A stretch of DNA of 64,000 nucleotides from the NCBI GenBank assembly GCA_020636435.1, contig JACJXX010000002.1, positions 1,178,001 through 1,242,000 on the forward strand, read 5' to 3'. Shown piece by piece: positions 50,833 through 60,256 of this stretch. Below the pieces are notes generated by a model. It ran no database searches and had not been told where the DNA came from. It saw nothing but the letters and a program-made list of their open reading frames with translations. Numbering within the stretch: position 1 is the stretch's first letter; every line of letters starts with the position of its first letter. Made by a program: the position numbers and the translations under genes. Origin of the DNA: Lewinellaceae bacterium (lineage in GTDB: Bacteria; Bacteroidota; Bacteroidia; Chitinophagales; Saprospiraceae).

Positions 50833-52074
50833 ATGAACAAAGGCTGCCTCATTGGACTCGGAGCGTTCCTCCTCATCGCCACTATTGGGCTGAGCGTTTA
50901 CTTTTATCAGCAAAATAAAAGGGGACCGGATAATTTCGAAACGGAAAAACCCATACTCTCTGACATCGTAAAGAAAACAGTGGCCACCGGCGCCATAAAA
51001 CCACGACAAGAGGTGCAGGTAAAGCCCCAGGTTTCGGGGGTCGTCGACGAGCTGTTCGTCGAAGCCGGGCAGATGGTCAAAAAAGGAGACAAACTGGCCC
51101 GCATCAAGCTGGTGCCCAGCGAGGTCAACATCAACAACGCCCAGTCGAATGTAGAACTGGCCCGCCTGCGCCTCCAGGAAGCACAGCGCGAGCTGGCCCG
51201 CCAAAAGGAGGTATACCAAAAAAACCTGGATGTGGAAGAGGCCCGCGTCAGCTTCGACAACGCCAAACAGGAGGAAGAACGGCAGCGGAAACTCTTCGAA
51301 GAGGGCGTAGTTTCCCAGCAGGACTACAACCGTTTCAAGGTAGACCTCGAGATCCGAAAGGCTGCCTTGGATAATGCAAAAATCATATCGGGCAACAACA
51401 TCAAGCAGTTTGAAACCAATGTCGATATCCGCCGCCAGGAACTCGACGCGGCGATCAACAACCTGCAACTGTTGCGCGAAGGCGCCAGCCGCAATTCCAA
51501 ACAGGTGGCCAACATAGTAACCGCCACTCTCGATGGCATGGTGCTCGACGTTCCGGTCGAGGAAGGCACCTCGGTGATCGAGCGCAACAATTTCAACGAA
51601 GGCACCAGCATTGCCATTATTGCAGACATGGGCAACCTCATCTTCGAAGGCAAAGTGGACGAAGCCGATGTCGGCAAACTGCGCGAAGGCATGCCCATGG
51701 AACTCACGGTAGGGGCCATTGAAAGCGGCAAGTTCGACGCCACCCTGGAGTTCATCTCGCCCAAAGGAGAAGACGAGGAGGGAACCGTCAAATTCGAAGT
51801 CCGCGCGGCCGTCAAATCCACTGGAGACACCTTCCTGCGCGCCGGCTACAGCGCCAACGCCGACATCATCCTCGACCGCCGCCAACAGGTGGTCTCTATT
51901 AAAGAACGGGATGTGCTCTTTGAGGACGACACCACCTACGTGGAAATTAAAAACGGAGACGATGCGTTCGAAAAACGCCTGGTGAAGCTGGGCCTTTCCG
52001 ATGGCATACAGGTGGAAGTGCTGGAAGGCGTGGATACGACCCACCAGGTGAAGGTGCAGTTGGCGAAGTCTTAG
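50833..52074 (+). CDS. HlyD/MacA-type periplasmic adaptor
   Basis: 413 residues. An N-terminal membrane anchor (GLGAFLLIATIGLSVYFY) is followed by the biotinyl-lipoyl half (RQEVQVKPQVSGVVDELFVE), a long coiled-coil hairpin (about 95-230, ARLRLQEAQRELARQKEVYQ), the second lipoyl half (IVTATLDGMVLDVPVEEGTS) and beta-barrel and membrane-proximal domains. It bridges the MacB-type permeases to an outer-membrane TolC-like channel, which is not encoded here. Last gene of the set, 95 bp after permease 2. Downstream, 52075-52300 is low-complexity DNA. Confidence 0.92.
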   Translation: MNKGCLIGLGAFLLIATIGLSVYFYQQNKRGPDNFETEKPILSDIVKKTVATGAIKPRQEVQVKPQVSGVVDELFVEAGQMVKKGDKLARIKLVPSEVNINNAQSNVELARLRLQEAQRELARQKEVYQKNLDVEEARVSFDNAKQEEERQRKLFEEGVVSQQDYNRFKVDLEIRKAALDNAKIISGNNIKQFETNVDIRRQELDAAINNLQLLREGASRNSKQVANIVTATLDGMVLDVPVEEGTSVIERNNFNEGTSIAIIADMGNLIFEGKVDEADVGKLREGMPMELTVGAIESGKFDATLEFISPKGEDEEGTVKFEVRAAVKSTGDTFLRAGYSANADIILDRRQQVVSIKERDVLFEDDTTYVEIKNGDDAFEKRLVKLGLSDGIQVEVLEGVDTTHQVKVQLAKS

Positions 52075-52307
52075 CGGACGATGGACGATGGACGCGACCG
52101 TAGGGAGTCCCGCACCGACGAAGGAGGCCGGGAGTGGGCGGCAACGGAAGGGACATCAAAAATCACAAATCGCATATCAAAAATCTATTAGCGGCGGGCG
52201 GCGGGCATTGGGCCAATGAGCAGTTGGGGCTACATCCCAACCCATGGGTTATCGAACATGGGTTACGTCCTTAGTGTAGTGCTCAGGAACCGGGAAAAAG
52301 CACTCCA

Positions 52308-52348
52308 TTTTCACCAAAAGTTAATTTTCTTTCTTACTTTTGGTGAAA
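52308..52348. promoter_or_regulatory. Inverted repeat ahead of the ATPase gene
   Basis: TTTCACCAAAAGT (52309-52321) and ACTTTTGGTGAAA (52336-52348) are a perfect 13-bp inverted repeat with a 14-bp AT-rich centre, ending 11 bp before the ATPase start. It may be an operator or the 5' end of a hairpin leader. Confidence 0.55.
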
Positions 52349-52359
52349 GCGGAAGAAAA

Positions 52360-53787
52360 ATGCTGATAGGCAGAAAAAAGGAAATAGCTCTTTTACAGGA
52401 GGCTTTGGAATCTCCCAAGGCTGAAATGATTGCCGTGATTGGACGAAGGCGAGTTGGAAAAACCTTCTTAGTAGATACCATCTATAAAGACCGGATCATT
52501 TTTAAGCAAACCGGCGTAAGAAACGCGCCTAATGAAGCACAACTAAGAACATTCACACAAGCAGTCGAGCAATTGGCAGGTGAAACATTAGAAGTGCCCC
52601 GCGACTGGCTGGATGCCTTTTTTTTGTTGAGAAAACATCTTGAAGCCCATATCTCAAAAGATAAAAAAGTAGTCCTTTTCTTTGATGAACTCTCCTGGCT
52701 AGCGGTGCCCAAATCAAATTTCTTAGATTACTTAGGCCATTTTTGGAATGATTGGGCCTATCAGCAAAATGTAGTCATCGTCCTTTGCGGTTCCGCCTCG
52801 TCCTGGGTTATTCAAAAGGTAATTAATGATAAAGGCGGTTTGCATAATCGGGTTACCAGGTATTTGCACCTTAAACCTTTTACCCTCCAAGAAACAGAAC
52901 TGTATCTCCAATCGAAGCATTGCACCTTTACAAAATACCAAATCGTGCAAATGTACATGGCTTTTGGTGGGGTTCCATTGTATCTGGAAGAGATAAAACG
53001 TGGAAAAAGCGCGGTACAAAACATCAATGATATTTGCTTTTCAGAAACTGGCCTATTGAAAAATGAATTCAATCGTTTGTACCCAGCTCTTTTTGAAAAC
53101 GCGGATGATCATATTGCGGTCATTCGGGCATTGGCTTCAAAAAAGAAAGGTTTAAGCCGTACAGAGATTATTGAAACCGCAAAAGTGGCCAATGGAAGCT
53201 CTACTTCAAAGGTATTGGAAGAATTAGAGCAATCCGATTTCATTATGGCCTATCACCCGTTTAAAAAGAAGAAAAAAGATAAAATTTACCGGTTGATTGA
53301 CGAATACTCGCTATTCTATTTGCGATTCATTGAAAATACCGCTTTTGAAGGAGCGGGGACTTTTATGCAATTGAGCAATGAGCAAGCATTCAAAATCTGG
53401 TGTGGCTATGCTTTTGAAGGCATTTGCATGAAGCATGTGCAGCAAATAAAAAAAGCGCTGGGCGTTTCCGGCGTCTATACCACCACTTACTCCTATTTAA
53501 GAAAAGCAACCCCGGAAGAAAAAGGGCTGCAAATCGATATGCTGTTAGAACGTGCCGACCGGGTAATCAACCTTTTTGAAATCAAATTTTACGACCGGGA
53601 ATTTTCCTTTACTAAAGCGTATGCCGATCAATTGCGGGAACGCCTACATCTATTTAAGCGGCTATCCAAAACCCGTAGCCAGGTCTGGATAACCATGATC
53701 ACCACTTTTGGGCTAAAGCACAATATGCATAGCTTGGGCCTGGTAGAAAAAGTGTTGACGCTGGAAGATTTGTTTTTGGGGGAATGA
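52360..53787 (+). CDS. Archaeal-type ATPase with DUF234 nuclease-like tail
   Basis: 475 residues from ATG at 52360 (MLIGRKKEIALLQEALES). ATPase_2 domain: Walker A VIGRRRVGKTFLVDT, Walker B KVVLFFDELSWL, sensor IVLCGSASSW. A winged-helix middle part (LSRTEIIETAKVANGSSTSK) is followed by the DUF234 domain with a PD-(D/E)xK-like core (LQIDMLLERADRVINLFEIKF). Such COG1672 proteins occur in many copies in Bacteroidota and archaea and are thought to be mobile or defence-linked; no activity is established. Markedly more AT-rich than its neighbours and preceded by an inverted repeat, so probably acquired horizontally. Confidence 0.85.
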   Translation: MLIGRKKEIALLQEALESPKAEMIAVIGRRRVGKTFLVDTIYKDRIIFKQTGVRNAPNEAQLRTFTQAVEQLAGETLEVPRDWLDAFFLLRKHLEAHISKDKKVVLFFDELSWLAVPKSNFLDYLGHFWNDWAYQQNVVIVLCGSASSWVIQKVINDKGGLHNRVTRYLHLKPFTLQETELYLQSKHCTFTKYQIVQMYMAFGGVPLYLEEIKRGKSAVQNINDICFSETGLLKNEFNRLYPALFENADDHIAVIRALASKKKGLSRTEIIETAKVANGSSTSKVLEELEQSDFIMAYHPFKKKKKDKIYRLIDEYSLFYLRFIENTAFEGAGTFMQLSNEQAFKIWCGYAFEGICMKHVQQIKKALGVSGVYTTTYSYLRKATPEEKGLQIDMLLERADRVINLFEIKFYDREFSFTKAYADQLRERLHLFKRLSKTRSQVWITMITTFGLKHNMHSLGLVEKVLTLEDLFLGE

Positions 53788-53870
53788 GAGGTAGTTCTCC
53801 ACCTATAGATTGAGTTGAGGTACTTCGAATTCAGCCTTGGAAAGGTATTCCTCTATGACCTCGTTGATCT

Positions 53871-55748
53871 TCAAAAGTGAAACCCATACCCAAAAAACAC
53901 CGACTGCAATCCAAACAAGCTCAGGCTCGCCACAAATACCCCTAACAGAATAAGGATAAAAGGCAGGTACATCAGTACCCGAAGCGCCCGGTTGTTCCAC
54001 CCTGTGTGGTGCAGGATGGGCAACAGGATGAAAGCCAGGCAAAGGCCGAAGAAGGAAATCTGGAAAGTGTAAAGGCAAACCCCTGCAAACAAAAGCCCCG
54101 TTAGGATTTCAAAGGCTTGTACCATAGCGGTATCCGGGTGGCTTTTGGCCAGGAAATCCCGCCAGGATTTTTTTATCCGCTGAACCCGGCCCCCGGCGCC
54201 GCCCGAAAGGCGATGCTCTTGCTGGGAATTGTCGCCGGTGACCAAAAAAGTGGCCTTGCCGGAAACCATATACGCCAATACGCCGATGGAAGAAAGGGGG
54301 GACAGCGCCGCGTACAGCACGGTACTCTGGCTCAGAAAGCGGAACAAACGGGCCGGCTGGCGCGCCAGGCCGATGATGAAGCAGAGTACCGGCGCGAAAA
54401 AAGCCAGCATGGTGATGGCAAAGAAATCCCAGTCGTAGATGGCCTGGAAGCCCGTGTCCATACTCATTACCGGCAGCACCCACTCCCGGCCCGCCAGCAC
54501 GAAAGTCACGTCGGCCGATTGGCCGAAGAAGCAGGGCAGAATGAGGTTGGCGTTGATCATGAATAAGAAGTAAACCAGCGTAAGCGGCAGGTTGAGGGTC
54601 GGAAACAAAATATCCAGCTTTTCCGTCCAGCTGATGTTTTTGGCCTTCAGCAGCCAGCCCATCTTTTTGGCAAGGAACTCGCTCGTACCCCGCGTCCATT
54701 TCATGTGCCGGATGCGAAAAGCGCGCACGGTGTCCGGAAAATCTTCATAACAAACCACATCTTCCACGAAGCGCCCGCGGTACCCCTTCTCGCGGATTTC
54801 GATCGCAAAACCCAGGTCTTCGCTGACGATGTCGGGGAATCCCCCCACTTCTTCCCAGCACTTGCGCCGCAGCAGGGCGCCGTGGCCGAGGAACATCACG
54901 AAACCATAGTTGTTGCGCAGGGGCTGGTACCATTTCCAGTGCAGGTCAACGCCGATGCCCATAGCCTGGGCGAGCGAGCTCTCCGCACCGGGGTTGGCGC
55001 GGTGGTTGGCTTGCGTGAAACCGCACAGAGGGTCGGCCTCCATCACCGGCACCAGCTTGCGGAGGAAATCGGGGGGCAGGATTTCATCGGCGTCGGCAAT
55101 GGCAAAGTAGGGTTCTTCGGTAGCGGCCTCGCTGAGGCAGTAATTCATATTCCCGGCCTTGAAGCCTTCGCGCTTCGGGCGACGCACGACTTCCGCCAAG
55201 CCCGGAAAACGGGCGGCGAAAGCATCAACCCTGGCCTGGTATTCCGGCGATGAACTGTCGTCCAGTATATATACGGTGTAGTTGGGATAATCCTGGCGCA
55301 CACAGGACAGGACGCTCTCTTCTACAAAGTCGTTGCAGGTAGTGTACAGAATAGCGACGGCGGGATGGTCCAGCAATTCGGTTCTTGCCAGCGCCGACTC
55401 CGGCTTGTGCCCGAACCAACGGTGGCCCAGGGCAAAGAGGATGACCCCCACATTGTATAGGCCATACAACCAGGCGAAATCGATGAACGCAATGAAAAGG
55501 GCCAAAGCGATCCAGCTGGGTGCGTTGTAGGCCATATCCATCAGTTGGAGCAAGCGGGGTTCGAACCAGGCCAGGCTGGCGAACCACATCCCAAAAATGA
55601 AAACGTACATCCAGGGCCGGGGGGCGGTGGAATACAGCAGCTTTCGCCTGGCGGCCTTTTCTTGATAGGATTTAACGATGGGGGAAGAAACGGGCATCTC
55701 CAATCCCGCACTGGCGACCAGTGCGCGGTCAGTATTATTTTGCAGCAT
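53871..55748 (-). CDS. Family 2 glycosyltransferase, cellulose-synthase-like
   Basis: 625 residues. Two N-terminal helices, then the GT-A domain: TVYILDDSSSPEYQARVDAF, FAIADADEILPPDFL (DxD), IVSEDLGFAIEIREKGYRG (catalytic base region) and RIRHMKWTRGTSEF in place of QxxRW. Five or more C-terminal helices form the export channel. It polymerises and extrudes a polysaccharide at the inner membrane. The TPR-barrel gene about 240 bp upstream on the same strand is a likely outer-membrane partner. No PilZ domain is seen. Linkage and sugar unknown. The short frame left of its stop (53803-53870, KINEVIEEYLSKAEFEVPQL) looks like a gene remnant. Confidence 0.9.
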   Translation of the reverse strand: MLQNNTDRALVASAGLEMPVSSPIVKSYQEKAARRKLLYSTAPRPWMYVFIFGMWFASLAWFEPRLLQLMDMAYNAPSWIALALFIAFIDFAWLYGLYNVGVILFALGHRWFGHKPESALARTELLDHPAVAILYTTCNDFVEESVLSCVRQDYPNYTVYILDDSSSPEYQARVDAFAARFPGLAEVVRRPKREGFKAGNMNYCLSEAATEEPYFAIADADEILPPDFLRKLVPVMEADPLCGFTQANHRANPGAESSLAQAMGIGVDLHWKWYQPLRNNYGFVMFLGHGALLRRKCWEEVGGFPDIVSEDLGFAIEIREKGYRGRFVEDVVCYEDFPDTVRAFRIRHMKWTRGTSEFLAKKMGWLLKAKNISWTEKLDILFPTLNLPLTLVYFLFMINANLILPCFFGQSADVTFVLAGREWVLPVMSMDTGFQAIYDWDFFAITMLAFFAPVLCFIIGLARQPARLFRFLSQSTVLYAALSPLSSIGVLAYMVSGKATFLVTGDNSQQEHRLSGGAGGRVQRIKKSWRDFLAKSHPDTAMVQAFEILTGLLFAGVCLYTFQISFFGLCLAFILLPILHHTGWNNRALRVLMYLPFILILLGVFVASLSLFGLQSVFFGYGFHF

Positions 55749-55850
55749 GTTATTGTCTTTTTCCGGCTTTGCCCGGGATTCGTAAAAGGCAAAACCAATC
55801 TGAGAAAATAATTTTTACAGAAACGGCGGGGACTTCAGAATTAAAATTGT

Positions 55851-55917
55851 TCGTGATAATCGACAGGCGAGCCGCAAAGCAGGGTCAACGAGAGTCGCCA
55901 GCCGACATTGCTTGCCT
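55851..55917. repeat. Dispersed repeat, copy 2
   Basis: Copy of the 30972-31035 element, in the gap between the glycosyltransferase and the TPR-barrel gene. Here it is not inside a long palindrome. Confidence 0.7.
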
Positions 55918-55985
55918 GAGCATCAGGCTTTGCCTCCAATTGTCCCGTCAATCCTGTTCTTCTTATCTATTTTGGCATCCTGTCC

Positions 55986-57353
55986 CTATTTTTTGAAGCG
56001 CAGCTTCAGCCCGGCAGCTACTACGGCAGCCGTAGCGAAATTGCCTTTCTCGTAGTTGACGGCCAATTGCCCCGACAGCCAGTCGTTGAGCGGAACCAGG
56101 GCCAGCAGGTAGCCACCCGAAATATTATCCGGCACCCCCTCGATGCCGAGCGCCGCTTTGCCGACGAAGCCCCCGAGGGTAAATTCCGGGCCCTGGGGCA
56201 GCAGCAGCTTGGCCGCCAGCACGGCGCGTTGCTGGTTCACGCTGTTGAACCCGTCCTGGCCATAGTAGTAAGAAGGCTCCAGCGCCAGGAAAGAGGTAAC
56301 TGGAATGTACAATCCGGCATAGCTGTACCACTCCGTGGGGAAGTCGCTCGAAAAAGCGGCCCAGCCGCCTACCCGGGCGCTCAGGCCGTTGCGGATGTAG
56401 AAGACCTGCTCCAGGCGGGCCTGTTGCTGGTTATTCCGCTCCGGGAAGAAGCGCATGCCGTACTCCATGCGGGTGGCCAGGCGGTCGTTCCAGCCGGCGA
56501 GCAGGCCGCCCCACAGAGAGGAGGCACTGGCGTTGCGGTTGACGAAGTCGAGGTTGTCCAGGGAAAGGGTGTTGTCGAACCGGGCGAAAACGGAGTAGCG
56601 GTTGTTGATCCGATAGAGGGCCTGCAGGAGGCGGAGGCCGGTGCGGCTATCGTCTTCTACTTTGGAATAGCCGCCCCAGGCATCCAGCTCCAACGCTGCG
56701 CCCTGGGCGCGGGCAGTAGCCAGCAGTTGTCTGGCTTCGGCATTGGAAGGATCGGCCATCAGAGCTTGCCCGAATGACTTTTGAGCCGCTTTGGTCCGCC
56801 CCGCCATGAGCCGGGCCTTGCCCAGGGCAATGTGAAACCCGGCCGCCTCAGGATGGTCCCGGGCCAGGCTTTCAAATACCGGTATGGCCGAGCGGGCATC
56901 CTGAATAGCGAGGTAGGCGTATCCCAGCCCCTTGCGCGCATCCGTATTGTCCGGCGCCCGCTCAATGGCGCGCTGGAAGGCCTCGATGGCCCGGCCGCCG
57001 TCTCCCGACCAGCTATAGGCATAAGCCAACCCGGTGAGGGCGTCTACCTGGCCGGGATGCTGTTGGAGGATGGCGTTGAAAGCGTCGATGGCCCGGCTGT
57101 ATTGCCCACCCCAGGAAAGGTTGTGAGCGCGGAGGAGCGCGGCTGGAAGGTCATCGGGATGATCAGAGGCGAGCTGCCGGAGCACCTCTTCTGCCTCGGC
57201 GTGTTGCCCGCTTAAAGCCAGCTGCTGCGCCCGGCTGAACTGCTCTTGCTGACCGTTCAGTCCGGTTAAAAACAAAATGGACAAAAGAAGAATTACGCCC
57301 GGTTTAACGCTTAAAGGCTTGCTAATGACCTGGAGGAGGTTTCTGAAATTCAT
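55986..57353 (-). CDS. TPR plus outer-membrane barrel protein, YaiO-like
   Basis: 455 residues. A signal peptide (GVILLLSILFLTGLNGQ) is followed by five or so TPR units (35-200; for example VDALTGLAYAYSWSGDGGRA) and a C-terminal barrel of about 16 strands with aromatic ends (MEYGMRFFPERNNQQQARLE, FLALEPSYYYGQDG, AAVVAAGLKLRFKK). This periplasmic TPR/outer-membrane barrel build is that of YaiO, PelB and BcsC-type polysaccharide exporters. With the glycosyltransferase downstream it probably forms a secretion route for an exopolysaccharide. A hairpin (AGTTTTG...CAAAACT, 57361-57402) lies just before the start. Confidence 0.85.
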   Translation of the reverse strand: MNFRNLLQVISKPLSVKPGVILLLSILFLTGLNGQQEQFSRAQQLALSGQHAEAEEVLRQLASDHPDDLPAALLRAHNLSWGGQYSRAIDAFNAILQQHPGQVDALTGLAYAYSWSGDGGRAIEAFQRAIERAPDNTDARKGLGYAYLAIQDARSAIPVFESLARDHPEAAGFHIALGKARLMAGRTKAAQKSFGQALMADPSNAEARQLLATARAQGAALELDAWGGYSKVEDDSRTGLRLLQALYRINNRYSVFARFDNTLSLDNLDFVNRNASASSLWGGLLAGWNDRLATRMEYGMRFFPERNNQQQARLEQVFYIRNGLSARVGGWAAFSSDFPTEWYSYAGLYIPVTSFLALEPSYYYGQDGFNSVNQQRAVLAAKLLLPQGPEFTLGGFVGKAALGIEGVPDNISGGYLLALVPLNDWLSGQLAVNYEKGNFATAAVVAAGLKLRFKK

Positions 57354-57488
57354 AATCCTAAGTTTTGTAGTTGAACTGGATATTCCTTACAACTTCAAAA
57401 CTAGCCGGGCCTCGCCGAATTTCCTTTTTTATCTTGCTAAGTAGGCATAATCATAGCCTGAATGGGAAAGGAGCCGTTTGTGCTATTA

Positions 57489-58400
57489 TTATCTGGGCAA
57501 CACGACGGCCTTCTTCGCCAATACCTCCCCTGATACCATCTCCACTACCACAAAATACAGTCCCGGAGGCAGATGAAGAGTGGGCAGGCTAAAAGAAGAA
57601 GAATTGGGCTTAGAGTGGTAAAGGGGTACACCACCCATACTGAGTAAAGAAACGGCCTCAATATTCCCCCCTCTTTTTCCGTCAAGAGTAATGTGTAGCT
57701 CCTGGCTGGCAGATGCCGGCACAGGGCTAACCAACAATTGATTGCCCTCTACCCCTATTTTCTCTTCTGTGGAAGTGAGGTAAGCGATGTTTAACGCATC
57801 CACAAGGAGGGAGGAGGCCTCACTGGCGGAACTATTAAAGGCCAGCAATAAAGTATCTTTCCCTTCCTCAAAAGAGTAACTCTCAAAAGATATTTCAAAC
57901 GGAGTATAATCCTGAACCGGGGAAAACAGATATTCTCTATCGAAAACCAGCAGGTGTTCCCCATCGTCGAAGCGCGTTATTTGTACCATTAAACTGCCTT
58001 GCCCCTGCCCTGCTGAAGCATATTTGTAGTATCCCCGGAGTTTATCCAGATTGCCTTCCACAGGAAGGCCGGCACCATCAGAATCCAGTGTGTTGGAAAT
58101 ATAATCAACCCTGGTTTTTCCCAATACCAACTTGGCGGGAGTAGCCAGGCCGAAGAGGTGGCCGGTATTCAGCTGTACGGCGTAGTTGCCCTCGTATGCG
58201 TCTTCCGTTCGGGTGACGCCGGGGGCGATGAATTCAGTCAACAGGTTAGAACTCATCCAGTTTTCTGGCTCAACCCAATCAAAAGGGGCCGGCCGGCCTG
58301 AGGAAGTGAAGGTTTCGAAGCCTTCGAAATAAGTCGACTGGGCACTCAGGAGGTGACATGAAGGCATAAATATAAATAAGAAGAGGTGCAGGTATTTCAT
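57489..58400 (-). CDS. Secreted protein with type IX sorting domain
   Basis: 303 residues: signal peptide MKYLHLFLFIFMPSCHLLSA, a beta-sandwich of ~190 residues resembling PCMD/carbohydrate-binding or glycan-associated modules (STYFEGFETFTSSGRPAPFD), and an ~80-residue C-terminal sorting domain (LLVSPVPASASQELHITLDG to LPPGLYFVVVEMVSGEV, KKAVVLPR). The tail directs export through the type IX system to the cell surface. It follows the 58472 gene by 71 bp on the same strand and is probably co-transcribed. Confidence 0.87.
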   Translation of the reverse strand: MKYLHLFLFIFMPSCHLLSAQSTYFEGFETFTSSGRPAPFDWVEPENWMSSNLLTEFIAPGVTRTEDAYEGNYAVQLNTGHLFGLATPAKLVLGKTRVDYISNTLDSDGAGLPVEGNLDKLRGYYKYASAGQGQGSLMVQITRFDDGEHLLVFDREYLFSPVQDYTPFEISFESYSFEEGKDTLLLAFNSSASEASSLLVDALNIAYLTSTEEKIGVEGNQLLVSPVPASASQELHITLDGKRGGNIEAVSLLSMGGVPLYHSKPNSSSFSLPTLHLPPGLYFVVVEMVSGEVLAKKAVVLPR

Positions 58401-58471
58401 GTGGCTGTTTTATGGTGAAGGTTTCGGAAAGTGAACAGGCGGCCTGTTTTGCCAAGGGCCAAAGTGCCATC

Positions 58472-60064
58472 TCAGAGCCCCCGAACCAGGATGGCTCGCC
58501 AGGCGATGTTGTTATTGTTTCTCACATTATCGCGGACATCAAAACCCTCCGCCTGGTTCAGCCCGTCCTTTTCGCTGACGATGCGGGCCAGCAAGCTCAC
58601 ATTGAGGGTTTCCTGCCCAAAATCCTGAGGGTTGGGGGGCATCCATTCGATATCCACTATTGCTTCCGAACTGCTATCAAAAGCAGGGATAGAAACTTCG
58701 GCCACTTTACCGCCGGAGAGCACCGATACGCCGTTCTGTTCGGTGAAGAAATCCATCCAGGTGGCATCCCATACCAGGCCAAATTCGGCGATGCTGAAGT
58801 ACAATTCAAGCACAGCGGAACTATCCGCACTACACCCCTGATTATTCACTTGTATACGTACAGTTTGAGGGTTATCAGGGTCGAAAAGAGCATCCTGGTG
58901 GGCCAGTCCCTGATCGGGGGCATTGCGCACCCAGATGGACGGGCTGTTCCAGACGGGTTCATTGTCGGGGAAGGGCTCCCGGCCAGTATCCGTATTGGTG
59001 TTTTTGATGAAATAGTCCACCGCTTCCAGGCCTTCCGTATCCGGATAGCGGGTGCGGAGCACACTTTGCATGCTGCAGAGCTGTCCCGCAGTCAGCTCGC
59101 CGGCGCGCCACATTTGCCGGGCGGCATCGAACAGGATGACGGCGGCCTCCGGCTGATCGTTTCCACCCGGGCCGCCATCGAATTCTTTGACAGCAGTGAG
59201 CAGCACTTTAAGGAAGAACACTTCTCCCACTGCATCCGACATTTCCATCAGCGCGGTGGCCCAGACCTGCGCTCTGGCCCATTTCCGGGTTTCGCCGGCG
59301 ATGGAGTTATAATCTCCGTCAAATTCAGTGGACACCGCCTGGCGAGGAGGTAGGCCGCCATACGCTCCAATATCCGGATGGTCATGACCCCGGGCCCGCA
59401 TATAGGCCCTGGCCAGGTAAGAAAGCGTACCCGTCGCTACCCCATCATTAGTGTTGGGCAATTCATAGTCATTGGCCAGAAAAAAAGTCTCAAATGCAAC
59501 GGACACAATGTAATCTGCATCCTGAGCATAGTCTCTCAGCACCGCCTGAGGGTTGCATTGCGCGCCAAAGTACATCGCTTCATCCTGGCCCAAGGTAGTG
59601 TTGGTGCCATCCTGAAAAGCATAGAAAGTTAAACCCTGAGGCACCTGATAGCCGTCCACCAGAGTATCCAGGTAGTTGTCCATATAGTCGAAGGCATAAT
59701 TGATGTGGTAGTAACACATCACGGTTTCGTACTTCCAGATGTCATCGCCAGGCTCGAGGCAGCCGGTGCCTTCACATTCAAAATCAAATTGGTCCGTGAA
59801 GGTTCTGAGTTCCATAGAGGCATTGGCATAAGTGCCCTGCAAAAAATAATCGCTTGCCGTCCGGACCACCTTAAGCGGGTCAGAAGACAGGTTGCTCAAT
59901 TCGACCAGCTCTTTTTCACAGTCATTGGTGTGAGGAGGGTAGGCGATGTAAATATCCCCACCGTAAACGGGCGGAATGACTGGTTGGGAGAAGGGCCTTT
60001 CCTCCCCGGGGGGATCGCCGGCTAATAAAATTAAAGACAGGAACAGGAAGCACAATGGAAACAT
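58472..60064 (-). CDS. Secreted peptidase-like protein without a zinc site
   Basis: 530 residues, signal peptide MFPLCFLFLSLILLAGDPPG. The middle resembles thermolysin-type (gluzincin) folds in layout: LTFYAFQDGTNTTLGQDEAM YFG and then DYIVSVAFETFF and DGVATGTLSYLARAYMRAR sit where HExxH and the downstream Glu helix would be, but neither motif is present. The C-terminal ~150 residues are beta-rich (QTVRIQVNNQGCSADSSA) and may be a CARDB-like module. No sorting tail is visible. I infer an inactive peptidase fold with a binding role; this rests on layout rather than clear homology. Operon with the sorting-domain protein downstream. Confidence 0.6.
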   Translation of the reverse strand: MFPLCFLFLSLILLAGDPPGEERPFSQPVIPPVYGGDIYIAYPPHTNDCEKELVELSNLSSDPLKVVRTASDYFLQGTYANASMELRTFTDQFDFECEGTGCLEPGDDIWKYETVMCYYHINYAFDYMDNYLDTLVDGYQVPQGLTFYAFQDGTNTTLGQDEAMYFGAQCNPQAVLRDYAQDADYIVSVAFETFFLANDYELPNTNDGVATGTLSYLARAYMRARGHDHPDIGAYGGLPPRQAVSTEFDGDYNSIAGETRKWARAQVWATALMEMSDAVGEVFFLKVLLTAVKEFDGGPGGNDQPEAAVILFDAARQMWRAGELTAGQLCSMQSVLRTRYPDTEGLEAVDYFIKNTNTDTGREPFPDNEPVWNSPSIWVRNAPDQGLAHQDALFDPDNPQTVRIQVNNQGCSADSSAVLELYFSIAEFGLVWDATWMDFFTEQNGVSVLSGGKVAEVSIPAFDSSSEAIVDIEWMPPNPQDFGQETLNVSLLARIVSEKDGLNQAEGFDVRDNVRNNNNIAWRAILVRGL

Positions 60065-60256
60065 CAGTATTGCCGGTTTTGATACAAATATTCTGCCTAT
60101 ATATATCCACAGAGGAATGAAAGGTTATAAGCAACGCATCCTAAAAATACGCTTTTCTTCTCTACCGCTTCCCTCACTTGAGGAAAAAACTAAAAAAAAT
60201 CCGGAAACCGGGTAACCTATCTCCACTCTCCTAAATAAAAGGGGAAAATAACGCAG

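Noticed and set aside
52216..52359. 48-codon N-terminal extension of the ATPase
   Set aside because: It runs across the 13-bp inverted repeat and has no similarity to the family; the start at 52360 fits.
53803..53870. Short frame KINEVIEEYLSKAEFEVPQL beside the glycosyltransferase stop
   Set aside because: Looks coding but has no start outside the glycosyltransferase gene. Treated as a remnant.
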